This document shows, piece by piece, positions 1-5,737 of a stretch of 8,227 nt of DNA. The notes under the pieces were generated by a model. The model was not told the DNA's origin, searched no databases, and was given only the letters and a program-made list of their open reading frames with translations. The DNA comes from an uncultured Rhodoluna sp. Lineage in GTDB: Bacteria; Actinomycetota; Actinomycetes; Actinomycetales; Microbacteriaceae. The DNA is taken from contig CALDKR010000027.1 in assembly GCA_937898095.1 (NCBI GenBank), forward strand, positions 1-8,227, read 5' to 3'. The position numbers were made by a program, and so were the translations under genes. Each line of letters begins with the position of its first letter. The first letter of the stretch is position 1.

Positions 1-428
1 AAACCGGCCTTGAAATAATCAACAAAGTCAAGCACCTTCTGACGCTCAATGGTGTCGTTCATTCCAGACATGATCACATCGTGGGTGCCAGACTGAAGTG
101 ACGGAATGATGCCGTCCCAGTCTTGGTCTTCAAATGAGAACTTGATGCCCAGCTTGGCAGCGATTGCCTGTGATAGGTCGTAGTCGAAACCGGTTGGGTT
201 GTCATTCTCATCAAAAAGCTCCATTGGAGCATAGGGAATGTCAGAAGCGACGCTAACGCCATCTTTGAATTCAGCAGGAACAAGAGCTGCTGCAGCTGCA
301 TCAACTTCGATGGCTGAGCTTGACTCTGATGCGGCTGGTGCAGCGGTCTCTGCTGAACAACCGGTTAGTGCAAAAATGCCCGCGGTGGCGAGAACTGCGA
401 CACCGGCAATGGTCTTTTTGATAATCAA
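1..428 (-). CDS. Amino-acid ABC transporter substrate-binding lipoprotein (partial, C-terminus beyond the window)
   Basis: Extracellular solute receptor that hands a polar amino acid to the importer encoded just upstream (permease and ATPase, same strand). The first 142 codons are visible. The start is TTG at 428-426, with an AGGAG ribosome-binding site at 434-438, five bases away; no ATG lies in frame near it. Residues 1-24 form a lipoprotein signal: Lys4-Lys5, a hydrophobic stretch, and the lipobox LTGC with Cys24 as the lipid anchor. An Ala/Ser-rich linker (about 25-50) leads into a family 3 solute-binding domain from about residue 54, recognisable by PYAPMELFDE, a GFDYDL segment, and the GMNDTIERQKVLDFVDYF segment typical of glutamine, glutamate, histidine or cystine receptors. 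The exact ligand cannot be told. The missing part lies left of base 1; family members are usually 260-300 residues. Confidence 0.93.
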   Translation of the reverse strand, partial: MIIKKTIAGVAVLATAGIFALTGCSAETAAPAASESSSAIEVDAAAAALVPAEFKDGVSVASDIPYAPMELFDENDNPTGFDYDLSQAIAAKLGIKFSFEDQDWDGIIPSLQSGTHDVIMSGMNDTIERQKVLDFVDYFKAG

Positions 429-513
429 TTTAACTCCTATCGGGGATTTACCTGTAAGAGCCTATCGGAGCCTAACGAGCCAAATGCCCCAGTTCGGTTA
501 CGGTCTTGTAAAA
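429..513 (-). other. 85-bp leader between the ATPase stop and the binding-protein start
   Basis: This is the only long gap in the importer gene set. The minus strand carries short direct repeats (TAGGCTC twice, CCGATAGG twice), and the second CCGATAGG copy runs into the ribosome-binding site. A CTCC about 30 bases upstream could in principle pair with the GGAG of that site, but I see no strong extended hairpin. No convincing -35/-10 pair or U-tracted terminator is visible. The gap could hold a secondary promoter or a processing site that lets the binding protein be made in excess; that is inference. Confidence 0.3.
434..438 (-). promoter_or_regulatory. Ribosome-binding site of the substrate-binding protein
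   Basis: AGGAG on the minus strand, five bases before TTG at 428. It decides the start codon, because there is no ATG or GTG alternative that would keep the lipoprotein signal peptide intact. Confidence 0.75.
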
Positions 514-1278
514 CTAGAGAACGCTATTGATAAAGGCTCGAGTGCGCTCGTTTTTCGGATTGTCGATGACCTCGGCCGGGCTACCGACCTCAACAACCAC
601 ACCTTCATCCATGAAAACAACGCGATCGGCGACTTCGCGGGCGAAGCCAATTTCGTGGGTGACCACAATCATGGTCATGCCGCTCTCAGCCAGTTTGCGC
701 ATGACATCAAGAACATCGCCAACTAACTCTGGGTCAAGTGCTGAGGTCGGCTCGTCGAACAGCATCAGCTTTGGCTCCATGGCTAAGGCGCGCGCGATAG
801 CAACACGTTGTTGTTGACCGCCAGATAGCTGTGAGGGATAGTGATTTGCCTTGTCTGAAAGTCCGACTGAAGCCAGCAGCTCCATCGCTTTGCGAACGGC
901 ATCGGTGCGCTTGACGCCGCGAATGCCAACCGGCGCCTCGATAACGTTTTCGAGAGCGGTGAGGTGCGGAAACAGATTGAATCGCTGAAAAACCATGCCG
1001 ATTTCGCTGCGCTGCTTAGCAACGGCTGAAGGCTTCAACTCGTATGTTGCGTCTCCGCGCTCACGAAAGCCCATCAATTCGCCGTCAACATAAAGTCGGC
1101 CACCGTTGATGGTCTCTAGGTGATTGATGCAGCGCAAGAAAGTCGACTTACCCGAACCCGATGGCCCCAGAAGGCACAGCACCTGCCCAGCTTCAACTTG
1201 AAGATCGATGCCCTTCAGCACTTCGTTAGAACCGAAGCTCTTGCGCACTTTGCGCGCGTCTACCATCAACTGGCTCAT
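514..1278 (-). CDS. Polar amino-acid ABC transporter ATP-binding protein (GlnQ/ArtP-like)
   Basis: Cytoplasmic ATPase that powers the importer formed with the neighbouring permease and binding protein. It is 254 residues from ATG 1278, a normal length. All nucleotide-binding motifs are intact: Walker A GPSGSGKST (38-46), Q-loop Gln98 in MVFQRFNLFPH, signature LSGGQQQ (151-157), Walker B LMLFDEP (171-177) and switch His208 in VVTHE. The open frame extends to ATG 1308, but ATG 1278 is chosen because it shares ATGA with the permease stop and has GAAGGG six bases upstream. The 4-bp overlap implies translational coupling to the permease. Sequence style places it in the polar amino-acid uptake family (glutamine, glutamate, histidine, arginine, cystine); the substrate is not determined. 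Confidence 0.95.
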   Translation of the reverse strand: MSQLMVDARKVRKSFGSNEVLKGIDLQVEAGQVLCLLGPSGSGKSTFLRCINHLETINGGRLYVDGELMGFRERGDATYELKPSAVAKQRSEIGMVFQRFNLFPHLTALENVIEAPVGIRGVKRTDAVRKAMELLASVGLSDKANHYPSQLSGGQQQRVAIARALAMEPKLMLFDEPTSALDPELVGDVLDVMRKLAESGMTMIVVTHEIGFAREVADRVVFMDEGVVVEVGSPAEVIDNPKNERTRAFINSVL

Positions 1279-2174
1279 ACGTTGCCCTTCGAACCAATGC
1301 CGAGCCAACGCTTTTGAGCGTCAGCCGGGCTAAAACCACGGCCAAATTTCTTTTCAAGATAGCTCTGCGGGAACGAGAGAATCGTGGTCATCACTAGGTA
1401 CCAGAATCCGGCGACCACTAGCAATTCAACCTGAGCCAAGTTTTGCGAAGAAATCTGCGAGGTGCGAGCATAAAGCTCCATGACAGCAACCACCTGAAGC
1501 AATGATGTGTTCTTTAGCATCGATATGAATTCGTTGCCCATCGGCGGAATAATCACTCGCATGGCTTGAGGCAAAACCACGCGGCGAAGTGTGTAGCCAG
1601 AAGACATGCCAAGTGATTTTGCTGCCTCGGCTTGCCCTTGATCGACCGACAGAATTCCGGCACGCACAATTTCAGCAGCGTAGGCAGCCTCGTTGAGTGA
1701 AAGTGCAATGATTCCCGCGACTAGCGAGGTGAAGACCAGCGAGGTCTTCTCAGACCACCAGATGATGTCGGTGAACGGAATTCCGACATCGATTGTCGGA
1801 TAGATAATGCCTAGGTAACCCCAAAATACAACCTGAAGCAACAGTGGGGTTCCTCGGAAGAAACCAATGTAGCCACCTGCAATCACGCGCAAAACCGGGT
1901 TCGAAGACAACTTCATTACAGCGAGGATTATTGCCAAAATTGTGCCGATTGCCATTGAAACCACAGTGAGCACAACCGTTAGCAGGGCCGCTTCTATGAC
2001 TTTTTGATTGAACAAATATTTATTGACTATGTCGTGATTAATGTTCGGTGACGAAACCAGCGAGTAGATAAAGAGACCCAGGATTAGAGCGAGCAGAGCC
2101 GCAGAAACCCAGCGCCAAGGATGGCGCAGCGGAATAGCGACGATGTCGTCGTGATTCGCAGACTGATGGCTCAT
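1275..2174 (-). CDS. Polar amino-acid ABC transporter permease (HEQRO/GlnP-type)
   Basis: Inner-membrane channel subunit of the importer; 299 residues from ATG 2174, with a weak purine-rich ribosome-binding site (AAAGAGAG) just upstream. Hydrophobic segments lie at about 23-41, 60-88, 100-120, 137-160, 207-222 and 240-262. The cytoplasmic EAA loop that docks on the ATPase is seen at about 166-200: QAEAAKSLGM followed by LPQAMRVIIPP, the hallmark of the His/Glu/Gln/Arg/opine permease family. The FRGTP motif at 106-110 is also characteristic. Only one permease gene is present, so the channel is probably a homodimer. It is the first importer gene, starting 25 bases after the tRNA, and overlaps the ATPase by 4 bp. 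No promoter is evident directly ahead of it. Confidence 0.95.
   Translation of the reverse strand: MSHQSANHDDIVAIPLRHPWRWVSAALLALILGLFIYSLVSSPNINHDIVNKYLFNQKVIEAALLTVVLTVVSMAIGTILAIILAVMKLSSNPVLRVIAGGYIGFFRGTPLLLQVVFWGYLGIIYPTIDVGIPFTDIIWWSEKTSLVFTSLVAGIIALSLNEAAYAAEIVRAGILSVDQGQAEAAKSLGMSSGYTLRRVVLPQAMRVIIPPMGNEFISMLKNTSLLQVVAVMELYARTSQISSQNLAQVELLVVAGFWYLVMTTILSFPQSYLEKKFGRGFSPADAQKRWLGIGSKGNV
1285..1290 (-). promoter_or_regulatory. Ribosome-binding site of the ABC ATPase
   Basis: GAAGGG on the minus strand, six bases before ATG 1278 and inside the last codons of the permease gene. It supports the shorter ATPase start over ATG 1308. Confidence 0.7.
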
Positions 2175-2199
2175 AGTCTCTCTTTCTTCTTTTTGTTAG

Positions 2200-2273
2200 T
2201 GGGGAGTACGGGACTTGAACCCGTGACCGACGGATTATGAGTCCGCTGCTCTAACCGGCTGAGCTAACTCCCC
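2200..2273 (-). tRNA. tRNA with anticodon CAT (elongator Met or Ile2)
   Basis: A complete 74-base cloverleaf can be folded by hand: acceptor GGGGAGT/ACTCCCC with discriminator A, D stem GCTC/GAGC, anticodon stem GCGGA/TCCGT (one G-U pair), loop CTCATAA with anticodon CAT at 2237-2239, five-base variable region, and T stem ACGGG/CCCGT with loop TTCAAGT. CCA is not encoded. It is not initiator tRNA: position 1-72 is a normal G-C pair and the three G-C pairs of the initiator anticodon stem are absent. Elongator Met and lysidine-modified Ile2 both carry CAT and cannot be separated safely by eye. It lies 13 bases after the glycosyltransferase gene and 25 bases before the permease gene, all on one strand. 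Confidence 0.95.
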
Positions 2274-2286
2274 TGCCGTAGCAATG

Positions 2287-3768
2287 CTACTGATCGTCAG
2301 ATTTCAAACGCTCGCTTGCGCGTTTGACTGACTTTTTTACTTTTTTCTTGACCTTGGTCGCTCGAAGCTTGACCTCGTCGCGAACCTCGTCAAGTTTCTC
2401 ACGAACTTCTTCGATGCGCTCACGCACCTCTTCGCGAACCTCTTCGCTGCGCTCTCCGGCACGCTCACGCATCGAAATTGCAGCTGCACGCAATGCGTCG
2501 ACTCGCTCTTGCAGTGCGTCAGTTAGACGCCCGATTGAACGCAAATATTCATCGCTGTTGTCTTCAGTGGTTCTGACGCCATCTTGATCGCCGCGATAGA
2601 GGCTCTCAAAAATGCTCAAAGTTCGCTCGATGTCATGCGCTTGAATCAAGTGCAGCGAATTTTCTGACAGGCGCTTGAGCTCTGCCTTATCGGCAGTCAA
2701 AACACGGCGAAGACGATCAGCAAAGGCCACGACATCGTCTGGCGGGAACAAGTATCCGTTATCGCCATCGTGCACCAAATGCGGCAATGCCATTGCGTCA
2801 GCTGCCACAACTGGGCGACCAGAAGCCATTGCCTCCATCGTGGCTATCGACTGAAGCTCAGCAATCGAAGGCATTGCGAAAACCGTTGCGCGTTCGTATG
2901 CCAGCGGCAACTCTTCATCGGTTATGTGGCCAAGAAATTTAACATTCTGTGCGATTCCGAGCTCAAACGCTAGTTGCTCGAGATGCTTGCGCTCACCGCC
3001 GTCGCCAACGAGTTCGACTTTAACGTTCAGCGACTTGGGCAACATGGCTACAGCCTTTAGCAGGTTGTGAATGTGCTTTTCATAGTCGAGGCGACCCAAA
3101 AAGAGAATGCTTGGGTTCTCGTTGCTGGTCGGCTTGGCATTCGCAAACTTTGAGGCGTCAATGCCGCAAGAAATTGCTAGAACACCCTCGACACCTGCAG
3201 CTGCCTCAAGCAAATTTGCGGCTCTTCTGGTTGGGGTGGTTATGAAGTCTGCGGTCTTCAAAATTCGACCAGCGTCTCGCCAGGCCATCTTCATTGCAGT
3301 CTTCTCGAACCACTTTGGAATGATGACTGAATACTTAATCAGGTTTTCAGGCATGATGTGGTTTGTTGCCAACAGCCTGATGCCCTGCTCTTTGGCCGAC
3401 TGGGCTAAATAGCGACCCATGATCAGGTGAGACTGAATGTGAACTGCATCTGGGTTGATCTGCTTGAGCAATGCATCGGTCTGCGCCTTCAAAGTGAAGG
3501 GCCAAATCCAGCGCAGAGTTTTGTGCTGTGGCATTTTGAAAGAGCGAATGCGGTGAACGGTCATCGGAACACCATCGTGAATTTCAGTGAAGTCACCGAA
3601 AGCCTCTGAATAGGCAGGTGCAATGATGTGCACTTCGTGGCCGTGCTTCACCAAACCGCCGGCAAGTCGCTCGGCGAATCGCGCAGCACCGTTTATGTCA
3701 GGCGGAAAAGTGTCGCAACCGATGACGATTTTGAGTTTGCGTTCGACAGGGTTTGAAGCGATAGTCAA
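2287..3768 (-). CDS. GT-4 family glycosyltransferase with charged helical C-terminal tail
   Basis: Retaining glycosyltransferase of the GT-B fold, probably adding a hexose to a lipid or cell-envelope acceptor on the cytoplasmic face; donor and acceptor are not determined. It has 493 residues from TTG 3768, preceded by AAGAAG. The N-terminal domain opens with KIVIGCDTFPPDINGAARF (13-31), the acceptor-side Gly-rich loop of the family. The C-terminal domain has ILFLGRLDYEK (221-231), VELVGDGGER (251-260) and the E-x7-E signature in SIAELQSIATMEAMASG (Glu304, Glu312). Catalytic domains end near residue 392. Residues about 395-493 are an extra tail: an acidic linker, then Arg/Glu-rich helix, then a Lys-rich end (KVKKKVKKSVKR, 472-483). 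The catalytic part resembles PimB/MgtA-like glycolipid enzymes, but that assignment is only suggestive. Confidence 0.88.
   Translation of the reverse strand: MTIASNPVERKLKIVIGCDTFPPDINGAARFAERLAGGLVKHGHEVHIIAPAYSEAFGDFTEIHDGVPMTVHRIRSFKMPQHKTLRWIWPFTLKAQTDALLKQINPDAVHIQSHLIMGRYLAQSAKEQGIRLLATNHIMPENLIKYSVIIPKWFEKTAMKMAWRDAGRILKTADFITTPTRRAANLLEAAAGVEGVLAISCGIDASKFANAKPTSNENPSILFLGRLDYEKHIHNLLKAVAMLPKSLNVKVELVGDGGERKHLEQLAFELGIAQNVKFLGHITDEELPLAYERATVFAMPSIAELQSIATMEAMASGRPVVAADAMALPHLVHDGDNGYLFPPDDVVAFADRLRRVLTADKAELKRLSENSLHLIQAHDIERTLSIFESLYRGDQDGVRTTEDNSDEYLRSIGRLTDALQERVDALRAAAISMRERAGERSEEVREEVRERIEEVREKLDEVRDEVKLRATKVKKKVKKSVKRASERLKSDDQ
2290..2520 (-). repeat. Degenerate internal repeats coding the glycosyltransferase tail
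   Basis: The DNA coding the tail is built of imperfect short repeats; on the plus strand CGAAC-CTCTTCG-like and GCGCTCACGCA-like units recur. In the protein they give back-to-back units of the type EEVRE, EEVRE, DEVRD (about 441-467), consistent with growth by slippage or small duplications of a charged amphipathic helix. It is part of the coding frame, not a separate element. Confidence 0.55.
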
Positions 3769-3797
3769 GATTCTTCTTTCGACTTTTGAACCAAACG

Positions 3798-3817
3798 GCT
3801 CTAGTGAATTTTAGAGC
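3798..3817. terminator. Short intergenic hairpin between the transporter and glycosyltransferase genes
   Basis: A perfect 6-bp inverted repeat, GCTCTA/TAGAGC, with an 8-base loop lies between the transporter stop (3827) and the glycosyltransferase start (3768). It is followed on the minus strand only by a weak T-containing stretch, so it would be a poor intrinsic terminator. It overlaps a -10-like TAAAAT at 3813-3808 (minus strand) that could serve the glycosyltransferase gene, so it might instead be a regulatory site. No good -35 is visible. Confidence 0.3.
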
Positions 3818-3826
3818 AGTAGGAAA

Positions 3827-4747
3827 CTAAGCGCGGGTTTTAGGCAGGCGAATTGGTCGAGTCGTCACTGCAAGCTCGGGGTGAACCTTCGAGAGAACCC
3901 ACACACCAACCACAGCAATCAGCGCAGTGAATCCGAATCCAAACATTGTGATCGGGTTTGCCTGTTGCGCTTCACCGAGAATGATGATTCCAATCGACAC
4001 TGCAACCAAGGGGTCAATCACAGTGAGGCCGGCAATGACTAAATCAGGCGGGCCCGATGAATAGGCATTTTGCACAAACCAGCCGCCAAGTGCCACAGCG
4101 ATCAAGAGCGCGACTAGGCATAGAACGGTTAGCCACTCAAACTGCCCCTGATAGACACGCTGAATTACCACTTTCGCCAAAGTGGCAACAAAACCATAAA
4201 GAACACCTGCGCCAACAATGTAGGTAATGGCGTTAACACGTCTTGCAAACACGGCGAAAAGCAATCCAAAAATCGCCAGAATCGCACCCAGCACTCCGAG
4301 CACCTCGCGAAGGCGGTCATCGTTGATTGGAACCTCGTGGGCAACTGAACTTGCCATGATTACAAAACCGGCGATGCCGATAGTGCAAAGTCCGATTGCA
4401 AGTGCTGTTAGCTGAGTGATTCTGGTTCGATTGATTCGAGCATTTAAAACTGAGGTAATCACCAGTGCAATCGCTCCGATTGGCTGAACCACAATCAATG
4501 GGGCCAGAGTGAGAGCCGCCAGTTGAAGCAAGATTCCGACGACCATTAGGGCTAAACCGCTGACCCACCGAGGCCGAGACCAGAGAGCAAAAATCTGCTT
4601 CAGGTTGAGACTTCCTTTGTTGCGCTTTTTAGGAACGTGGTGCTCTACAACTGCATCATTTTGAAACTGTGCACCAAAAGCTAGTGCAACGGCTGCTAGC
4701 ACAGCTAGAAGGATCGCCAACCAGCGAACATCTAGACCTGGACCCAT
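3827..4747 (-). CDS. DMT-superfamily (NIPA/EamA-like) membrane transporter
   Basis: Integral membrane protein of 306 residues starting at ATG 4747, with GGGAG at 4752-4756, four bases away. About nine hydrophobic segments can be seen: 8-26, 61-80, 83-101, 112-133, 148-167, 172-193, 205-223, 235-258 and 268-286. The first two are separated by a Lys/Arg-rich loop (KKRNKG, 40-45). The two halves resemble each other: LAPLIVVQPIGAIAL (81-95) and LTVIDPLVAVSIGIIILGEA (241-260) occupy matching places, as in the drug/metabolite transporter fold. The style is closest to NIPA-like proteins, some of which move magnesium in eukaryotes; many actinobacterial relatives are simply called DMT transporters, and the substrate here is unknown. 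It is transcribed away from the deformylase gene and towards the glycosyltransferase. Confidence 0.85.
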   Translation of the reverse strand: MGPGLDVRWLAILLAVLAAVALAFGAQFQNDAVVEHHVPKKRNKGSLNLKQIFALWSRPRWVSGLALMVVGILLQLAALTLAPLIVVQPIGAIALVITSVLNARINRTRITQLTALAIGLCTIGIAGFVIMASSVAHEVPINDDRLREVLGVLGAILAIFGLLFAVFARRVNAITYIVGAGVLYGFVATLAKVVIQRVYQGQFEWLTVLCLVALLIAVALGGWFVQNAYSSGPPDLVIAGLTVIDPLVAVSIGIIILGEAQQANPITMFGFGFTALIAVVGVWVLSKVHPELAVTTRPIRLPKTRA

Positions 4748-4827
4748 GAGACTCCCAAACGATTATTGCTTCGAGCCTACCTCTCAATTCGGGCATAACC
4801 GACGAGGCAAAAAGGTAGATTTGGCTC
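4748..4827. promoter_or_regulatory. 80-bp divergent intergenic region (transporter and deformylase)
   Basis: The two genes point away from each other, so promoters for both must lie here or inside the neighbouring coding ends. On the minus strand there is TTGAGA followed after only 14 bases by AATAAT, a near-consensus -10 with a spacer that is too short. For the plus strand I see no convincing pair; AAAGG at 4811-4815 is the only ribosome-binding candidate for the deformylase, 12 bases before its ATG, which is long. The region is assigned from gene orientation rather than from clear boxes. Confidence 0.45.
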
Positions 4828-5394
4828 ATGACAATTAGGCGTATCTGCATTACCGGCGAACCAGTTCTACACAATCGAGCAAAAGAAGTTGAGGTTTTCG
4901 ACGAGAACCTGCGCGAGCTCGTGCGAGACATGTTCGACACCATGGATAAAGCGCCTGGCGTTGGCCTAGCCGCACCACAGATTGGAATCGACCTTCGAAT
5001 TTTCGTTTACGACTACGACGACGATGAGGGCAACGAACGACGCGGCGTGGTCATCAATCCTGTTCTTGAGGTTGGCGCCATATCCAGCGAGCCAGCCGAC
5101 GAAGAAACCGAGATCGAAGGCTGCCTGTCGGTTCCTGGCGAGAGGTTTCCGCTGAAGCGCGCTGAGAAGGCTGTTGTGACCGGCGTAGATCTAGACAACA
5201 AGCCAGTTCACATCGAAGCTGAGGGCTGGTTTGCCAGAATAATGCAGCATGAGTTCGATCACCTCGACGGCACTCTCTATGTTGATCGACTAGCAGAACC
5301 CTGGAAGAAACTTGCATTTGAAGTTATTGAAGACGAGGGCTGGGGCAAGCCAGGACTCTCGTGGTTGCCTGGTAGAGACAAGCTAGAGGGCTAG
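4828..5394 (+). CDS. def: Peptide deformylase
   Basis: Metalloenzyme that removes the formyl group from the N-terminal methionine of new proteins, acting in the cytoplasm at the ribosome exit. It has 188 residues, the usual bacterial length. All three family motifs are present: GVGLAAPQ (44-51), EGCLS (97-101) with metal ligand Cys99, and HEFDH (141-145) with metal ligands His141 and His145 and catalytic Glu142. The N-terminus (RRICITGEPVLHNRA) fits actinobacterial enzymes, with Gly-Glu-Pro-Val-Leu close to the start. ATG 4828 is the only possible start, as a TAG lies in frame at 4816-4818. It stands alone on the plus strand, not next to the fmt gene that often accompanies it. Confidence 0.97.
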   Translation: MTIRRICITGEPVLHNRAKEVEVFDENLRELVRDMFDTMDKAPGVGLAAPQIGIDLRIFVYDYDDDEGNERRGVVINPVLEVGAISSEPADEETEIEGCLSVPGERFPLKRAEKAVVTGVDLDNKPVHIEAEGWFARIMQHEFDHLDGTLYVDRLAEPWKKLAFEVIEDEGWGKPGLSWLPGRDKLEG

Positions 5395-5406
5395 CAATCG
5401 ATTCTT

Positions 5407-5421
5407 AGCCGGCACGCGGCT
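5407..5421. terminator. Candidate terminator hairpin between convergent genes
   Basis: AGCCG at 5407-5411 and CGGCT at 5417-5421 form a 5-bp G/C-rich stem with a 5-base loop in the 37-bp gap between the deformylase and AzlD stops. On the plus strand the stem runs into TTT and then TTGACTTG, a short imperfect U-tract. On the minus strand no T-run follows. It could end deformylase transcription and weakly block the opposing transcript. Confidence 0.4.
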
Positions 5422-5431
5422 TTGACTTGAG

Positions 5432-5737
5432 CTAGAAGACCAATCGAATAACTGCGGCAAGACCCGCAGCTGCAGCGACCGTAAAAATAAACGGCGCCTT
5501 GAATTTGAGCATTATCGCAGCCAGAAGCAGGGCCGGAATTCTTGCGTCAAACGTTATCTGTGACTGCGTCGTAAACCCTTGCACGCCAACCAAGGCGGCT
5601 AAAAGAGCGATGGTGAGCAGGCTCGCAATGTTCTTGATTCGACCGTGGTCTAGATATCGTTCAGGAATCAAGTAGCCGAAGATCTTCCATGAAAAGACAG
5701 CGATGCTCGCGATGATCACGCCGATAAAGATGTTCAC
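5432..5737 (-). CDS. azlD: AzlD-family branched-chain amino-acid exporter small subunit
   Basis: Small membrane partner of AzlC; AzlCD-type pairs export branched-chain amino acids or analogues. It has 101 residues from GTG 5737, the usual family size, and is mostly hydrophobic: helices at about 3-19, 37-55, 64-78 and 81-99, with FGYLIPERYL (17-26) and the late segment ARIPALLLAAIMLKFKAPF matching family style. The start is GTG 5737 because GGAGG lies five bases upstream (5743-5747) and the GTGA shares the AzlC stop, a 4-bp overlap. ATG 5749 is also in frame, but that GGAGG sits inside its second and third codons; the longer open frame to 5881 encodes an unrelated, Cys- and His-rich stretch that is only a shadow of AzlC. 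Confidence 0.88.
   Translation of the reverse strand: MNIFIGVIIASIAVFSWKIFGYLIPERYLDHGRIKNIASLLTIALLAALVGVQGFTTQSQITFDARIPALLLAAIMLKFKAPFIFTVAAAAGLAAVIRLVF

Noticed and set aside
238..726. Plus-strand 162-codon open frame opposite the binding protein and ATPase
   Set aside because: It is antisense to the binding-protein signal peptide and to the ATPase C-terminus, both well supported by motifs. It has no ribosome-binding site and encodes no recognisable domain.
1279..1308. Ten-codon N-terminal extension of the ATPase to ATG 1308
   Set aside because: The extension lies entirely inside the permease gene, and ATG 1278 has both an ATGA overlap and a good ribosome-binding site.
2340..2500. Possible tandem repeat or CRISPR-like array
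   Set aside because: The repeated units are short, imperfect, in phase with codons and have no constant spacer length; they code the helical tail.
2324..2587. Plus-strand 87-codon Ser/Arg-rich open frame
   Set aside because: It is the antisense reading of the repetitive charged tail of the glycosyltransferase; its composition simply mirrors the Glu/Arg codons of the real gene.
4766..4799. Possible plus-strand promoter (TTGCTT ... CATAAC) for the deformylase
   Set aside because: The spacer is about 22 bases and the -10 is poor, so I do not call it as a promoter.
4656..4943. Minus-strand 95-codon open frame opposite the deformylase start
   Set aside because: It crosses the divergent intergenic region and runs antisense to the conserved N-terminal code of the deformylase; no domain or ribosome-binding site.
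5054..5317. Minus-strand 87-codon open frame opposite the deformylase
   Set aside because: Antisense to the catalytic motifs of the deformylase; composition mirrors the real gene.
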